This document shows positions 8,431-16,908 of a stretch of 64,000 bases of DNA, piece after piece (the first letter of the stretch is position 1; every line of letters starts with the position of its first letter). The DNA lies in the NCBI RefSeq assembly GCF_035956715.1, contig NZ_CP108381.1:930001-994000 (forward strand). The letters are read 5' to 3'. The translations under genes were made by a program, and so were the position numbers. The notes beneath the pieces are model-generated. The model made no database searches. It had not been told where the DNA came from and saw only the letters and a list, made by a program, of their open reading frames with translations. This DNA comes from Nocardia sp. NBC_01329 (lineage in GTDB: Bacteria; Actinomycetota; Actinomycetes; Mycobacteriales; Mycobacteriaceae).

Positions 8431-9132
8431 TCAGGTTTTGGTCGCGCGGGCCATGCGGGTCAGCTGGAGCACCTGACCGGCGCGGTCGGCCACCACGCGC
8501 CGCGACTGGTCGATATGGGCGAGGAGTTGCTCCCGGGCGCCGGTGAGATCACGGTCGAGAACGGCCTCGCCGATGGCGATGTGCTCCTCGATGGTCGCGA
8601 GCATGCGATCGGGGGTCAGGTAGTCGAACATCCGCACCGGGCGGATCCGGGCGTTCACCGCGCGCAGGGCGTCGGTGAGGGCATGGTTGCCCGAAGAGTC
8701 GAGCAGGACGGTGTGGAACTGTTCGTCGGCGTCGACGAAACCGGCGTCCGGATCCGGGGGCGCGGTGCGGAACGTGCGCCAGCGGTCGATCTCGGGTCCG
8801 AGGACCCTACGTTCGTGGCCGAGCTCCGGATCGTCGAGGACACGGGCGATGCCCTGGACCTCGAGGGTGATCCGCAACTCGTAGTAGTCGCCCAGGGTGT
8901 CCAGGCGCGGACGGTAGGGGAACAGTCCGGCGTCGTGGCGTTCCACCAGACCGTCGGCCTGCAACCGGGCCAGGGCCTCGCGCACCGGAGTGCGCGAGAC
9001 ACCGTAGCGTTCGGCCAGCCGTTCCTCGCCGAGCCGCTCCTCCGGTGCCAGCGCACCGGCCATGAGTTCGTCGCGCAGCGCCTTGTACACAGTGTCGCTG
9101 CGTGATTCGCGTTTACTTCGCAGTTCGGTCAC
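8431..9132 (-). CDS. GntR-family (FadR-type) regulator of the urea operon
   Basis: This 233-residue DNA-binding protein has an N-terminal winged helix (about residues 10-75, with LAERYGVSRTPVREALARLQADGLV) and an all-helical FCD ligand-binding domain. It sits inside the urea operon, with its ATG only 10 nt after the urtE stop and its stop 50 nt before urea carboxylase, so its own synthesis should follow the operon. Two matching GTATAC-N6-GYATAC elements, one upstream of urtA and one at the start of urea carboxylase, are the obvious operators. The effector is unknown; urea, allophanate or an organic acid are guesses. Autoregulation is an inference from position. Confidence 0.88.
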   Translation of the reverse strand: MTELRSKRESRSDTVYKALRDELMAGALAPEERLGEERLAERYGVSRTPVREALARLQADGLVERHDAGLFPYRPRLDTLGDYYELRITLEVQGIARVLDDPELGHERRVLGPEIDRWRTFRTAPPDPDAGFVDADEQFHTVLLDSSGNHALTDALRAVNARIRPVRMFDYLTPDRMLATIEEHIAIGEAVLDRDLTGAREQLLAHIDQSRRVVADRAGQVLQLTRMARATKT

Positions 9133-9142
9133 GACGCGCAGC

Positions 9143-9835
9143 CTAGAGAGTCATGGCGGCGCGGACGGTCTCGACAGCCCCGGCCCCGCCTTCCCCGGTA
9201 GCGGTGACCCGGCCGCTCTCCAGCACGTAGTACCGGCTCGCGGCCCGCAGGGCGAAACCGATGTGCTGTTCCACCAGCAACACCCCGAGCCCACCGCCTT
9301 TGACCAGTTCGGTGACGGTTTTCTCGATTTCGGCGACCACCGACGGCTGGATGCCCTCGGTGGGTTCGTCGAGGATCAGCATGCGGGGTTCGGTGATCAA
9401 CGCGCGGGCGATGGCCAACTGCTGACGCTGCCCACCGGAGAGCAATCCGGCGCGCCGGTCGAGCAGATCCTTCAGCGCGGGAAACAGATCCAGTTGTTCG
9501 TCGATCAGCGCGGGCCCGCGTCTACGGCCGTCGGCCACCACCCGCAGATTCTCGGCGGTGGTGAGATGACCGAAGCACTGCTGGCCCTGCGGGACATAGG
9601 CCAGTCCGCGTTTGACCCGGGCGCTCGGCCGCAGGGAGGTGATATCGGCACCGTCGAAGCGGATCCTGCCCTTACCGGTGCGGACGAGTCCGACCGCCGC
9701 GCGCAGCAGGGTGGTCTTCCCGGCGCCGTTGTGTCCCATGATCGCGGCCACACCGTCGGCCGGTACCTCTATCCCGATCCCGTGCACGACCTCGGTGCGG
9801 CCGTATCCGGCGTGAACGTCGATGAGTTCCAGCAT
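9143..9835 (-). CDS. urtE: Urea ABC transporter ATPase UrtE
   Basis: This second ATPase of the urea importer (LivF-like) has 230 residues. It has Walker A GHNGAGKTT (34-42), signature LLSGGQRQQ (131-139), Walker B MLILDEPTEG and the H-loop EQHIG. The phrase DEPTEGIQPSVVAEIE is characteristic of UrtE as opposed to LivF. The start is ATG 9835, 5 nt after the urtD stop, with GGGAG about 10 nt upstream; a longer frame runs back through urtD in another phase and is not used. It forms the cytoplasmic ATPase heterodimer with UrtD. Confidence 0.92.
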   Translation of the reverse strand: MLELIDVHAGYGRTEVVHGIGIEVPADGVAAIMGHNGAGKTTLLRAAVGLVRTGKGRIRFDGADITSLRPSARVKRGLAYVPQGQQCFGHLTTAENLRVVADGRRRGPALIDEQLDLFPALKDLLDRRAGLLSGGQRQQLAIARALITEPRMLILDEPTEGIQPSVVAEIEKTVTELVKGGGLGVLLVEQHIGFALRAASRYYVLESGRVTATGEGGAGAVETVRAAMTL

Positions 9836-9840
9836 CCCGG

Positions 9841-10764
9841 TCACTCTCCCTGTCCATTGCGCCCGAGTGGGGGCGCTGCGTGATCGCGCCCGGCTTCCGC
9901 TTCCGGGCCCGACTCGCCCACGCGGTGCGCATCGGGCGGGCGCGACTCGCCCCCGCCGTGCCCCTCCGCGACCGCCGCGGTGCCCAGGTATGCCTCCTGT
10001 ACCGCTGGATCGGCCTGGACCTCGGCCACCGATCCCTCGGCGAGCACCGCGCCGCGGGCCAGCACTGTCACCGAGGTGGCGAAATTGCGCATGAAGTCCA
10101 TATCGTGTTCGACCACGACGACCGTGCGTTGACCGCCGATGCGGCGCAACAGGTTCCCGGTCTCTTCGCGCTCCTCCTGGCTCATTCCCGCGACCGGTTC
10201 GTCCAGTAGCAGTACCGAAGCGTCCTGCACCAGGAGCATGCCGATCTCGAGCCACTGTTTCTGGCCGTGCGCCAGGGTTCCGGCGGGTTTGTCGCGCAAC
10301 GCGGTGAGACCGATGGTCTCCAGGGCCTGTTCGATGGATTCGGAAACCTCGGCCGGCCGGCGGCGCAGCATGGTCCAGATCGAGCGGCCCGCGCCCGCGG
10401 CGATATCGAGATTCTGCAGTACCGACAGTTCCTCGAAGACGCTCGCGGTCTGGAAGGTGCGCCCCACACCCAGCCGGGCGATCTGGTGCACCTTTTTACC
10501 GAGCATTTCGACCCCGGATTTCTGTACCGACCCGGTGGCCGGGACCAGACCCGTGATCGCATCGATCATGGTGGTCTTTCCGGCACCGTTGGGGCCGATG
10601 AGAAACCGCAGATCTCCCTGGAAAAGCGTCAGGTCCACATTCGAGACCGCCTTGAATCCGTCGAATTCGACGCTGAGGCCCCGGACCTCGAGGTAGTCGC
10701 TGTGCATACCGGCGTTTCCACCGGCGACCGGTGCGCCGGCCATCGTCTTCGCCTGCTCGGTCAT
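9841..10764 (-). CDS. urtD: Urea ABC transporter ATPase UrtD
   Basis: This first ATPase of the urea importer (LivG-like) has 307 residues. Walker A is GPNGAGKTT; the Q-loop region GRTFQTASVFEELSV is of LivG type. The signature motif is altered to LAHGQKQWLE, as is usual in UrtD, and Walker B is VLLLDEPVAGMS. The C-terminus carries an unusual polar, Gly/Pro/His-rich tail of about 40 residues (from AVAEGHGGGE) that exceeds the family length and has no known role. It overlaps urtC by 4 nt and is followed by urtE after 5 nt. Confidence 0.92.
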   Translation of the reverse strand: MTEQAKTMAGAPVAGGNAGMHSDYLEVRGLSVEFDGFKAVSNVDLTLFQGDLRFLIGPNGAGKTTMIDAITGLVPATGSVQKSGVEMLGKKVHQIARLGVGRTFQTASVFEELSVLQNLDIAAGAGRSIWTMLRRRPAEVSESIEQALETIGLTALRDKPAGTLAHGQKQWLEIGMLLVQDASVLLLDEPVAGMSQEEREETGNLLRRIGGQRTVVVVEHDMDFMRNFATSVTVLARGAVLAEGSVAEVQADPAVQEAYLGTAAVAEGHGGGESRPPDAHRVGESGPEAEAGRDHAAPPLGRNGQGE

Positions 10765-11879
10765 GACGACACTCCTACCGGGGTAGCGGGTGCGGGCTCG
10801 GGTGCCGGACCGGGTGGTGCCGGGTCCTTCTCGTCGTCGCGTCTACGGCGCCGCACCAGCGTGACCAGACCCGCCAGACCCGCCGGGAAGAAACCGACCA
10901 CGACGATGAACAGGACACCCTGCGCGTAGACCCACCCGGAGGGGAAGTTCTCCGACAGGCCGGTCTGCGCCCAGGCCACCGCGATCGCGCCCAGGACCGG
11001 GCCGAGCAGGGTGGTGCGGCCGCCGATGGCGACACCGGTCAGGAACGCGATGGAGGGCACGATCCCGATATCGGCCGGGGAGATGATCCCGACGATCGGG
11101 ACGAACAGCGCCCCGGCGATTCCGGCGAACAGGGCCGCCACCGCGTAGGCGACAACCTTCACATCAGCCGGGTCGTAGCCCAGGAAACGCACTCGCTCTT
11201 CCTGATCGCGCACCGCGACCAGCAGTTCGCCGTAGCGGCTGTACATCAGCTGCCGCGTCAGCGCGACGATCACCAGCAGGGTGCCCGCCGCGATGAAGAA
11301 CAGCAGTCGCCGGTTGACCGGGTCGTTGAGAGCGAGCCCGAAGAAACTGCGGAAACGGTTGAGTCCGTTACTTCCGCCGGTGGATTGCTGACCCACCAGC
11401 AGGATCGCGAACGCCGCCGCCAGTGCCTGCGACAGGATCGCGAAATAGGCGCCCTTGACCTTGCGTTTGAACACGCCCAGCCCGAGCAGCACCGCCACCA
11501 GCGGCGGCACGATGAGAATGCCCAGGATCGTGACCACCGGCGAACCGAACGGCACCCAGTACCCGGGTAGTTCACGTATCCCCGCGATCTGCATGAAATC
11601 CGGGACATCGTCGCCGCGCAACTGGGCGTCGGAGATCTTCAGATGCATGGCCATGATGTAGGCGCCGAGCCCGAAGAACACGCCCTGCCCCAGGGTGAGC
11701 ATGCCGCCGCGGCCCCAGGCCAATCCGATACCGACGGCGACGATACCGAAGCACAGGAACTTACCCAGCAGGTTGAGCCGGAAATCCGAGAGCACCGCGG
11801 GCGCCACCGCGAAAAGCAGTACGGCGGCGACCACAAATCCCGAATAAACTTTCCAGCGGTTCGTGAAGAATCCCCTCAT
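10761..11879 (-). CDS. urtC: Urea ABC transporter permease UrtC
   Basis: This membrane subunit (LivM-like) has 372 residues and about nine to ten hydrophobic helices. Motifs include GRGGMLTLGQGVFFGLGAY near the N-terminus and RYGELLVAVRDQEERVRFLGYDPADVK in the cytoplasmic loop that contacts the ATPase, a UrtC hallmark. It overlaps both neighbours by 4 nt. With UrtB it forms the heterodimeric urea channel across the cytoplasmic membrane. The C-terminus ends in a charged Arg/Asp/Pro-rich tail. Confidence 0.92.
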   Translation of the reverse strand: MRGFFTNRWKVYSGFVVAAVLLFAVAPAVLSDFRLNLLGKFLCFGIVAVGIGLAWGRGGMLTLGQGVFFGLGAYIMAMHLKISDAQLRGDDVPDFMQIAGIRELPGYWVPFGSPVVTILGILIVPPLVAVLLGLGVFKRKVKGAYFAILSQALAAAFAILLVGQQSTGGSNGLNRFRSFFGLALNDPVNRRLLFFIAAGTLLVIVALTRQLMYSRYGELLVAVRDQEERVRFLGYDPADVKVVAYAVAALFAGIAGALFVPIVGIISPADIGIVPSIAFLTGVAIGGRTTLLGPVLGAIAVAWAQTGLSENFPSGWVYAQGVLFIVVVGFFPAGLAGLVTLVRRRRRDDEKDPAPPGPAPEPAPATPVGVSS

Positions 11880-12763
11880 ACCAGACTCCTCGACCGAATG
11901 ATGAACAGTCCCTGCGGGCGCACCTGCAGGAAGATGACGATGACGACGAACACGATGACTTTCGCCACCGAGGCGGTGGTGCTGTATTCGATGAACGAGT
12001 TCAACAGCCCCAGCGTCACCGCGGCGATCACCGCGCCCCGGATCTGCCCGAGGCCGCCGATCACCACCACCAGGAACGCGTCCACCAGATAGGCGGCGCC
12101 GGTGTTGGAACTGGTGGAGCCGATGAGTGTCAGCGCCACCCCGGCTACCCCGGCGAGCCCGGAACCGATGAAGAACGTGGTGATGTCGGTGCCGCGACTG
12201 GATATCCCACTGGTTTCCGCGAGATCACGATGCTGGACAACGGCCCGGATACGCCTGCCCATCGCGGTGTACTTCATGGTCACCGCGATCGCGGTCACGC
12301 AGAGCACCGCCAGCAGCATGATGAAGATCCGGGTTTTCGGGACGACCGCCCCGAGGATCTCCACCCCGCCGCCGAGCCATTCCGGGGTGACCACACGTAC
12401 GGCCGGCGCACCGAAGATGTCTCGTGCTGCCTGCTGCAGGATCAGGCCGACACCGAAGGTCACCAGCAGGGTGTCCAGCGGCCGGTCGTACATGCGTTTG
12501 ATCAGCGTCACCTCGAGGACCACACCCATGAGGCCACCGACGCCGAACCCGATGAGCAGCGAGACGATCAGGGCGATCTCGGCATTGGAGACCAGATATT
12601 CCTGCACCGTGTAGGCCGTATAGGACCCCGCCATGATGAACGCGCCGTGGGCCATGTTGATGACCCCCATCTGACCGAAGGTCAACGACAGGCCCAGGGC
12701 GGCGAGCAACAGGATCGATCCCAGACTCAGACCGGTGAACAGCTGGCCGATGACTGCTTCCAC
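11876..12763 (-). CDS. urtB: Urea ABC transporter permease UrtB
   Basis: This membrane subunit (LivH-like) has 295 residues and about eight hydrophobic segments. Near the N-terminus is LTFGQMGVINMAHGAFIM, and the loop GRRIRAVVQHRDLAETSGISS contacts the ATPases. UrtB differs from LivH in this QHRDLAETSGI segment. The GTG start at 12763 is 6 nt after the urtA stop and its gene overlaps urtC by 4 nt, so the importer is a tightly coupled set. Confidence 0.92.
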   Translation of the reverse strand: MEAVIGQLFTGLSLGSILLLAALGLSLTFGQMGVINMAHGAFIMAGSYTAYTVQEYLVSNAEIALIVSLLIGFGVGGLMGVVLEVTLIKRMYDRPLDTLLVTFGVGLILQQAARDIFGAPAVRVVTPEWLGGGVEILGAVVPKTRIFIMLLAVLCVTAIAVTMKYTAMGRRIRAVVQHRDLAETSGISSRGTDITTFFIGSGLAGVAGVALTLIGSTSSNTGAAYLVDAFLVVVIGGLGQIRGAVIAAVTLGLLNSFIEYSTTASVAKVIVFVVIVIFLQVRPQGLFIIRSRSLV

Positions 12764-12769
12764 GGTGCG

Positions 12770-14095
12770 TCAGCCCCCGAGTCCCTCGGCCCACGGGTAA
12801 CCGGCCAGATACGGGTCCGGTTCGACGGGCCGGCCGGAATCCCACACGCTGTAGATCAGGCCGTCGGGCCGGATCTCACCGATGCGGGCGGTTTTGGTGA
12901 TGTGGTTGTTCTCGCCGTCGATGGTCACCAGGCCTTCGGGACCTTCGAACGTGACGCCGCCCGCTGCCTTCTGCACATCCGCGACCGCGAAGGATCGCGC
13001 CTTCTCGACGGTGTTCTTCCACAGGTGGACCGAGACGTAGGCGGCCTCCATCGGATCCGAAGTCGGCTTGTTCGCGCCGTATTTCGCCTGGTACGCCTTG
13101 ACGAACGTGCTGTTCTGCGGGTTCTCGACGGTCTGGTAGTAGTTCCAGGCGGTCAGCTGGCCGGCGATGTTCTGCACGCCGATACCGCCGACTTCCTCTT
13201 CGGCGATGGATACCGAGACCACCGGCATATCCTTCGCGGTCAGGCCCACGTTCTTGTACTCGCGGAAGAAGGCGACATTGGAATCGCCGTTGAGGGTGTT
13301 GAACACGGCGTCGGCGTCGGCCGCACGCACCTTGTTGACGATGGTGGAGAAATCGGTGGAGCCGAGCGGGGTGTAGTCCTCGCCCTTGATCTCGATCCCG
13401 TTGGCCTCCGCGTAGGCCTTGATGATGCGGTTGGCGGTCTGCGGGAAGACGTAGTCGCTGCCCACCAGATAGAGCGACTTCACGCCGCGGCCCTTCAGAT
13501 AGTCGAGGGCGGGCACGATCTGCTGGTTGGTGGTGGCGCCGGTGTAGAAGATGTTCTCCGACGATTCCAGGCCTTCGTACTGGACCGGGTAGTACAGCAG
13601 GGCGTTACGGTCCTCGAAGACCGGCAGCATGGCTTTCCGGCTCGACGAGGTCCAGCCACCGAATACCGCGGCGACGCAGTCGCTGCTGATCAGCTTTTCC
13701 GCCTTCTCCGCGAAGACTGTCGGCTCGGAGGCGCCGTCCTCGCCGACCAGCTGGATCTGCTTGCCCAGGACGCCGCCGGCGGCGTTGATCTCGTCCACCG
13801 CCAATCTGATCGAATCCCGGACGGTGACCTCGGAGATCGCCATGGTGCCCGACAGCGAGTTCAGCGAACCGACCTTGATCGTGGGGCCGGCGGTATCGAC
13901 ACAGGATGCGGTGTTCGCGCCGGCCTGATCCGAGGCGGAGCTACCGCACGCGGTGACCACCAGCGCGGTCGCGCAGAGGGCGGCCGGGAGAGCGAGGAGG
14001 GTGCGTGCCCGCCGTCGTTCGCGGCGGTTACGTGCGGGGCGTGATGCCGCGACTGTCATGGGTTTTCCCGATTCTTCGGTTCTGGCTGCATTCAT
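12770..14095 (-). CDS. urtA: Urea ABC transporter substrate-binding lipoprotein UrtA
   Basis: This extracytoplasmic urea receptor is the first gene of the operon. The 441 residues begin with a long Arg-rich N-region, then a hydrophobic helix and a lipobox VTAC with the acylated Cys at 50. The mature part is a type I periplasmic-binding fold with typical UrtA phrases such as [31 protein letters not shown] and [11 protein letters not shown]. The start at ATG 14095 has GGAGG about 10 nt upstream; an internal ATG at 14059 is less well served. Upstream lies the GTATAC-type operator, 59 nt from the start codon. Confidence 0.94.
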   Translation of the reverse strand: MNAARTEESGKPMTVAASRPARNRRERRRARTLLALPAALCATALVVTACGSSASDQAGANTASCVDTAGPTIKVGSLNSLSGTMAISEVTVRDSIRLAVDEINAAGGVLGKQIQLVGEDGASEPTVFAEKAEKLISSDCVAAVFGGWTSSSRKAMLPVFEDRNALLYYPVQYEGLESSENIFYTGATTNQQIVPALDYLKGRGVKSLYLVGSDYVFPQTANRIIKAYAEANGIEIKGEDYTPLGSTDFSTIVNKVRAADADAVFNTLNGDSNVAFFREYKNVGLTAKDMPVVSVSIAEEEVGGIGVQNIAGQLTAWNYYQTVENPQNSTFVKAYQAKYGANKPTSDPMEAAYVSVHLWKNTVEKARSFAVADVQKAAGGVTFEGPEGLVTIDGENNHITKTARIGEIRPDGLIYSVWDSGRPVEPDPYLAGYPWAEGLGG

Positions 14096-14153
14096 GACCG
14101 TTCGGCCTCCACTCAGGAAAGGTCAGCCCGCTGACTTGCTCGTATTCGGCGTT

Positions 14154-14171
14154 GTATACAGCGACGTATAC
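14154..14171. promoter_or_regulatory. Putative GntR operator, copy 1 (urtA promoter)
   Basis: Two perfect GTATAC hexamers are separated by 6 nt (14154-14159 and 14166-14171), preceded by TT as in copy 2. It lies about 60 nt upstream of urtA in the 233-nt divergent region shared with the clpP-like gene. The rest of that region (14096-14328) holds no gene. I could not assign a confident -35/-10 pair. Confidence 0.55.
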
Positions 14172-14328
14172 GAGGAATTACGGTAAGGAGGCTGTGTTTC
14201 GGCCACGTATCGCAGCGTGAAGCTCGAGTATCGATCGTCCTACGGGCCGCGGCCGCGCTGCTGAGAGCAGATCCGCTCACAGCAGTGCGCACTCCCGCTC
14301 GACCGCGCGCTCCGGCAACCTGAGAACC

Positions 14329-14943
14329 ATGGCTCACGACGACAGATCACCACTGTTCGGCTGGCGCGCCCGGGAGCAACTGCTGTCCCGGCGCATCCTG
14401 GTCCTGGACGGCCCACTCGACGACGACAACGGCACCCTGCTGGCGACCCAGTTGCTCACCCTCGCCGCCGAGGACGGCGAGGCCGCTGTCTCGCTGTGGA
14501 TCCATTCACCAGGCGGCTCGGTTCCGGCGATGCTGGCCATCCGCGATGTGATGCGGCTGGTGCCCACTCCGGTGTCCACCCTCGCGCTCGGACTGGCCTG
14601 CAGCGCGGGCCAGTTCCTGCTCTCCTCCGGGACCCCTGGAAAACGCTTCGCGCTACCGCACGCGCGGATCCTGATGCACCAGGGCTCGGCCGGTATCGGC
14701 GGATCCACGGTGGACGTCGAAGTGCAGGCCGACGATCTGCGCTACACGGTGGAAACCGTGCTGGGTCTGATCGCCGCGGATACCGGTCAGCCTTACGAAC
14801 GGGTCTACGAGGATTCGCTGCACGACCGCTGGTTCAGCGCGAACCAGGCCCAGGAGTACGGCTTCATCGACCATATCGTCGGCGATTTCGGCCAGGTGGT
14901 CCCCCAACGGCAGAAGATCGGGATCTCGGCGGGCACAGCATGA
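14329..14943 (+). CDS. ClpP-family peptidase subunit, catalytic triad intact
   Basis: This 204-residue ClpP paralogue is not the housekeeping pair. The serine protease triad is complete: S92 (ACSAGQ), H117 (LMHQ) and D166 (LHDRWFS), with spacing 25 and 49 exactly as in ClpP. The oxyanion/substrate loop is the canonical SPGGSV. There is no obvious propeptide. It is followed 25 nt later by a second ClpP-like gene lacking the nucleophile, suggesting a mixed-ring tetradecamer. The Clp ATPase partner is not in this window. It diverges from the urea operon. Confidence 0.88.
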   Translation: MAHDDRSPLFGWRAREQLLSRRILVLDGPLDDDNGTLLATQLLTLAAEDGEAAVSLWIHSPGGSVPAMLAIRDVMRLVPTPVSTLALGLACSAGQFLLSSGTPGKRFALPHARILMHQGSAGIGGSTVDVEVQADDLRYTVETVLGLIAADTGQPYERVYEDSLHDRWFSANQAQEYGFIDHIVGDFGQVVPQRQKIGISAGTA

Positions 14944-14968
14944 CCAGGGCGCGGCCGGAGGAGGCAGC

Positions 14969-15574
14969 ATGAGCACCTACACGATTCCCAATGTGATCGC
15001 CCGGCATCCGCGCGGTGAGCGGATCACCGATATCTATTCACATCTGCTCGCCGAACGCATCGTCTATCTCGGCACGCCCATCGACTCCGGGGTCGCGAAC
15101 GCGCTCATCGCGCAACTGCTGCACCTGGAATCGGAGAGCCCCGGCCAGGAGATCGATTTCTATGTGAACTGCGAGGGCGGCGACCTGTCCTCCATGCTGG
15201 CGGTCTACGACACGATCCAGCATATCGGCGCCCCGGTGCACACCACCTGTGTCGGCCAGGCGATCGCGGTAGGGGCGGTCCTGCTCGCCGGCGGTGCGCC
15301 CGGCCATCGGGCGATGCTCCCGCACGCCCGGGTGGTGCTGCACCAGCCGGCAGCCCGCGGGCAGGGTGCCATCCCCGACCTCATTCTGCAGGCCGACGAA
15401 CTCGTGCGGATGCGGGCCGAGATCGAAAAAATCCTGTCTCGCCACACCGGCCGGACTCCGGAACAGTTACGGCACGACACCGACCGCGACCGGGTGTTCA
15501 CCGCGACGGCCGCCCTGGAATACGGGTTGGTCGATTCGGTGCTGGAACCGCGGGGTTCGGCCCCCGCCCGATGA
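14969..15574 (+). CDS. ClpP-like subunit lacking the catalytic serine
   Basis: This 201-residue ClpP fold protein keeps H125 (LHQP) and D174 (DRDRVFTA). The nucleophile position holds alanine (A100, codon GCG, in GQAIAVGA where ClpP has GQAASMGA). The spacings 100-125-174 equal the canonical 25 and 49, so the substitution is exactly at the active site. The usual SPGG loop is also changed to CEGGD. GGAGGAGG upstream of ATG 14969 gives strong translation. By analogy with cyanobacterial and plastid ClpR, it probably assembles with the preceding active subunit as a structural or gating member. Confidence 0.87.
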   Translation: MSTYTIPNVIARHPRGERITDIYSHLLAERIVYLGTPIDSGVANALIAQLLHLESESPGQEIDFYVNCEGGDLSSMLAVYDTIQHIGAPVHTTCVGQAIAVGAVLLAGGAPGHRAMLPHARVVLHQPAARGQGAIPDLILQADELVRMRAEIEKILSRHTGRTPEQLRHDTDRDRVFTATAALEYGLVDSVLEPRGSAPAR

Positions 15575-15618
15575 CCGGCGCGGGCCGGACGCCGGCGCGG
15601 GGCAAGGGCTCCGGCCGG

Positions 15619-15990
15619 TCAGGCCGCTCGGAGCAGCACGGTGGGGGCAGCGCCCGGCAGCCGGGTCGCGACGGGTTGCCGTCGGGCCCGGAGTTCGTCG
15701 GCCACCTGCTCGGTGAGCGTGCCGAGGGAGGTACCGAGGGCGCCCGCCAGCGCGGCGATCATCTCACTGGAGGGTTCCTTGCGGCCTCGTTCGATCTCGG
15801 AAAGATATTGTGGCGAAATCCCTGCTCGCTCTGCGGTTTCCGCGAGCGTTTCCCGTTTCTCGGTGCGCAGCGTACGTAACTGTCCGCCCAGGATCTCGCG
15901 CCACAAGGGTTCGGGCGGGTCCACCGGCTGCCGGGGCGGCCGCTCGGCGCGTCCACCGGGGATCGCCTGGAGTCTGCGGGGCTCGGTCAT
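15619..15990 (-). CDS. XRE-family transcriptional regulator
   Basis: This 123-residue protein has a single helix-turn-helix (about residues 37-90, with ETLAETAERAGISPQYLSEIERGRKEPSSEMIAALAGAL split across the motif region). The order LAETAERAGIS-PQYLSEIERG is classic XRE/Cro. It is convergent with the ClpP pair (44-nt gap). ClgR, the known activator of clp genes in actinobacteria, belongs to the same family, and a ClgR-like TACGC-N5-GCGTA palindrome lies 41 nt upstream of this start. A role in controlling the ClpP pair and itself is inferred. The ribosome-binding site is weak. Confidence 0.85.
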   Translation of the reverse strand: MTEPRRLQAIPGGRAERPPRQPVDPPEPLWREILGGQLRTLRTEKRETLAETAERAGISPQYLSEIERGRKEPSSEMIAALAGALGTSLGTLTEQVADELRARRQPVATRLPGAAPTVLLRAA

Positions 15991-16030
15991 GGACCGAGCC
16001 TAGGAGGTGGATGTGCTGGTACGGGCGAAT

Positions 16031-16045
16031 TACGCTACGGGCGTA
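16031..16045. promoter_or_regulatory. ClgR-like palindrome TACGC-N5-GCGTA
   Basis: This perfect inverted repeat of 5+5 bases with a 5-nt centre lies 41-55 nt upstream of the XRE gene start. Actinobacterial ClgR sites contain CGC-N5-GCG, which this fits. It is most simply an autoregulatory operator. Confidence 0.4.
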
Positions 16046-16192
16046 CAGCCGGGTCGAGCGTGCGGGAAGCGGCACCGTAATCGCCTCGCGTACAACATGA
16101 CCGCAGCGGCCGAGCGGGCCCCGTTCCCCTGAGCACGCGGTGGATCGCCGGTCGACCGACGCGGGCCCGCGTAGCCGCGGGCCCGCCCTCGG

Positions 16193-16546
16193 TCAGCTGC
16201 TGCCGAAGAGACCGCGCAACAGGTGGCGGGCCCAGTTCGCCGGATCCTCCCAGCCGCGGTCGCCGTGCCGGTCCCGGTGATGGTCGCGATCCCAACGGTC
16301 GTCGCGATCCCAACGGCCATCGCGATCCCGGTGGTGGTCGCGGTCCCGGTCGCGGTCCCGGTGGTGGTCGCGGTCGCGGTCCCCGTGCCGATCCCGGTCG
16401 ACCTGGGTGTAGCCCGGCGCCGGGGCCGCCTGGTCGGCCATCGCCGGAGCCGCCAGGGCGGCCAGCGGGAGCAGAGTGATGGCACCCGCGACGACGATCC
16501 GGGCGGTCGCCCGACGTGTCGCTTGTGCTCGGTTGCTGCGTAACAC
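16193..16546 (-). CDS. Secreted Asp/Arg/His-rich repeat protein
   Basis: This predicted 117-residue exported protein starts at GTG 16546, 7 nt after GAGAGG. It has a signal peptide with a likely cut after APAMA (residue 37). The mature part is dominated by short DRD, HHRD and RWDRD repeats over about 55 residues, then a short C-terminal [13 protein letters not shown]. The DNA shows 6- to 12-bp periodicity across 16260-16400, which could expand or contract by slippage. Asp/His-rich repeats suggest metal or cation binding, but no function is recognised. A longer frame upstream of the GTG has no ribosome-binding site. Confidence 0.6.
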   Translation of the reverse strand: MLRSNRAQATRRATARIVVAGAITLLPLAALAAPAMADQAAPAPGYTQVDRDRHGDRDRDHHRDRDRDRDHHRDRDGRWDRDDRWDRDHHRDRHGDRGWEDPANWARHLLRGLFGSS

Positions 16547-16908
16547 TTCGAATCCTCTCGTACTGTGCCCTCCGGCACAGCCGGGACGACCGGCCGAAAA
16601 GCGATAGACCCTCACTCTTGCGCAACGGTCACGAATGTCACAGTCCTTCGGCGGATTCGGTCGAAGAATCATCCCCGGGTACTACGGGATTCCCCCGGGA
16701 CGCCGGTACGGGTGGAGGAGCGGGTCGTCCGTGCGGTGGATCGCTCTCACCGGGGTGTCATACCCGGCCTCCGGAAGTCGCGTTCTCCCTCACAGTGGGG
16801 GGTTTTCGCGGTGGAGGAACTCTGCCGATCGTGGCATCGTTGTCAGAGAGATCAGACGGATCGACCGTGATCCGTCGGGCTCGCAACAGAAAGTATGAAG
16901 TAAGTATC
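16547..16908. other. Divergent intergenic region before cspA
   Basis: A 362-nt gap lies between the secreted repeat protein and the cold-shock gene. It contains no supported gene. Near its right end is the leader hairpin at 16855-16876. Several GC-rich short dyads occur, but I could not assign promoters with confidence. It is long enough to give cspA an extended leader. Confidence 0.4.
16855..16876 (+). promoter_or_regulatory. Hairpin in the cspA leader
   Basis: An 8-bp perfect stem (GACGGATC / GATCCGTC, 6-nt loop) ends 32 nt before the cspA start. Structured 5' leaders are a known feature of cold-shock mRNAs. Whether this one is thermosensing is not shown. Confidence 0.35.

Noticed and set aside
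14154..14171. GlnR box upstream of urtA
   Set aside because: GlnR half-sites are five bases (GTnAC, GnAAC); the hexamer GTATAC repeated with 6-nt spacing fits GntR better, and the same element recurs beside the GntR gene.
16011..16100. 29-residue frame (MCWYGRITLR...) preceded by AGGAGG
   Set aside because: The spacing to ATG is only about 3 nt and the frame covers the putative operator and promoter of the XRE gene. A leader peptide is possible but unsupported.
16223..16543. Plus-strand Val/Pro/Ile-rich frame over the Asp/Arg/His repeat gene
   Set aside because: It is the complement of the repeat and has no ribosome-binding site. The minus frame has a signal peptide and a good start.
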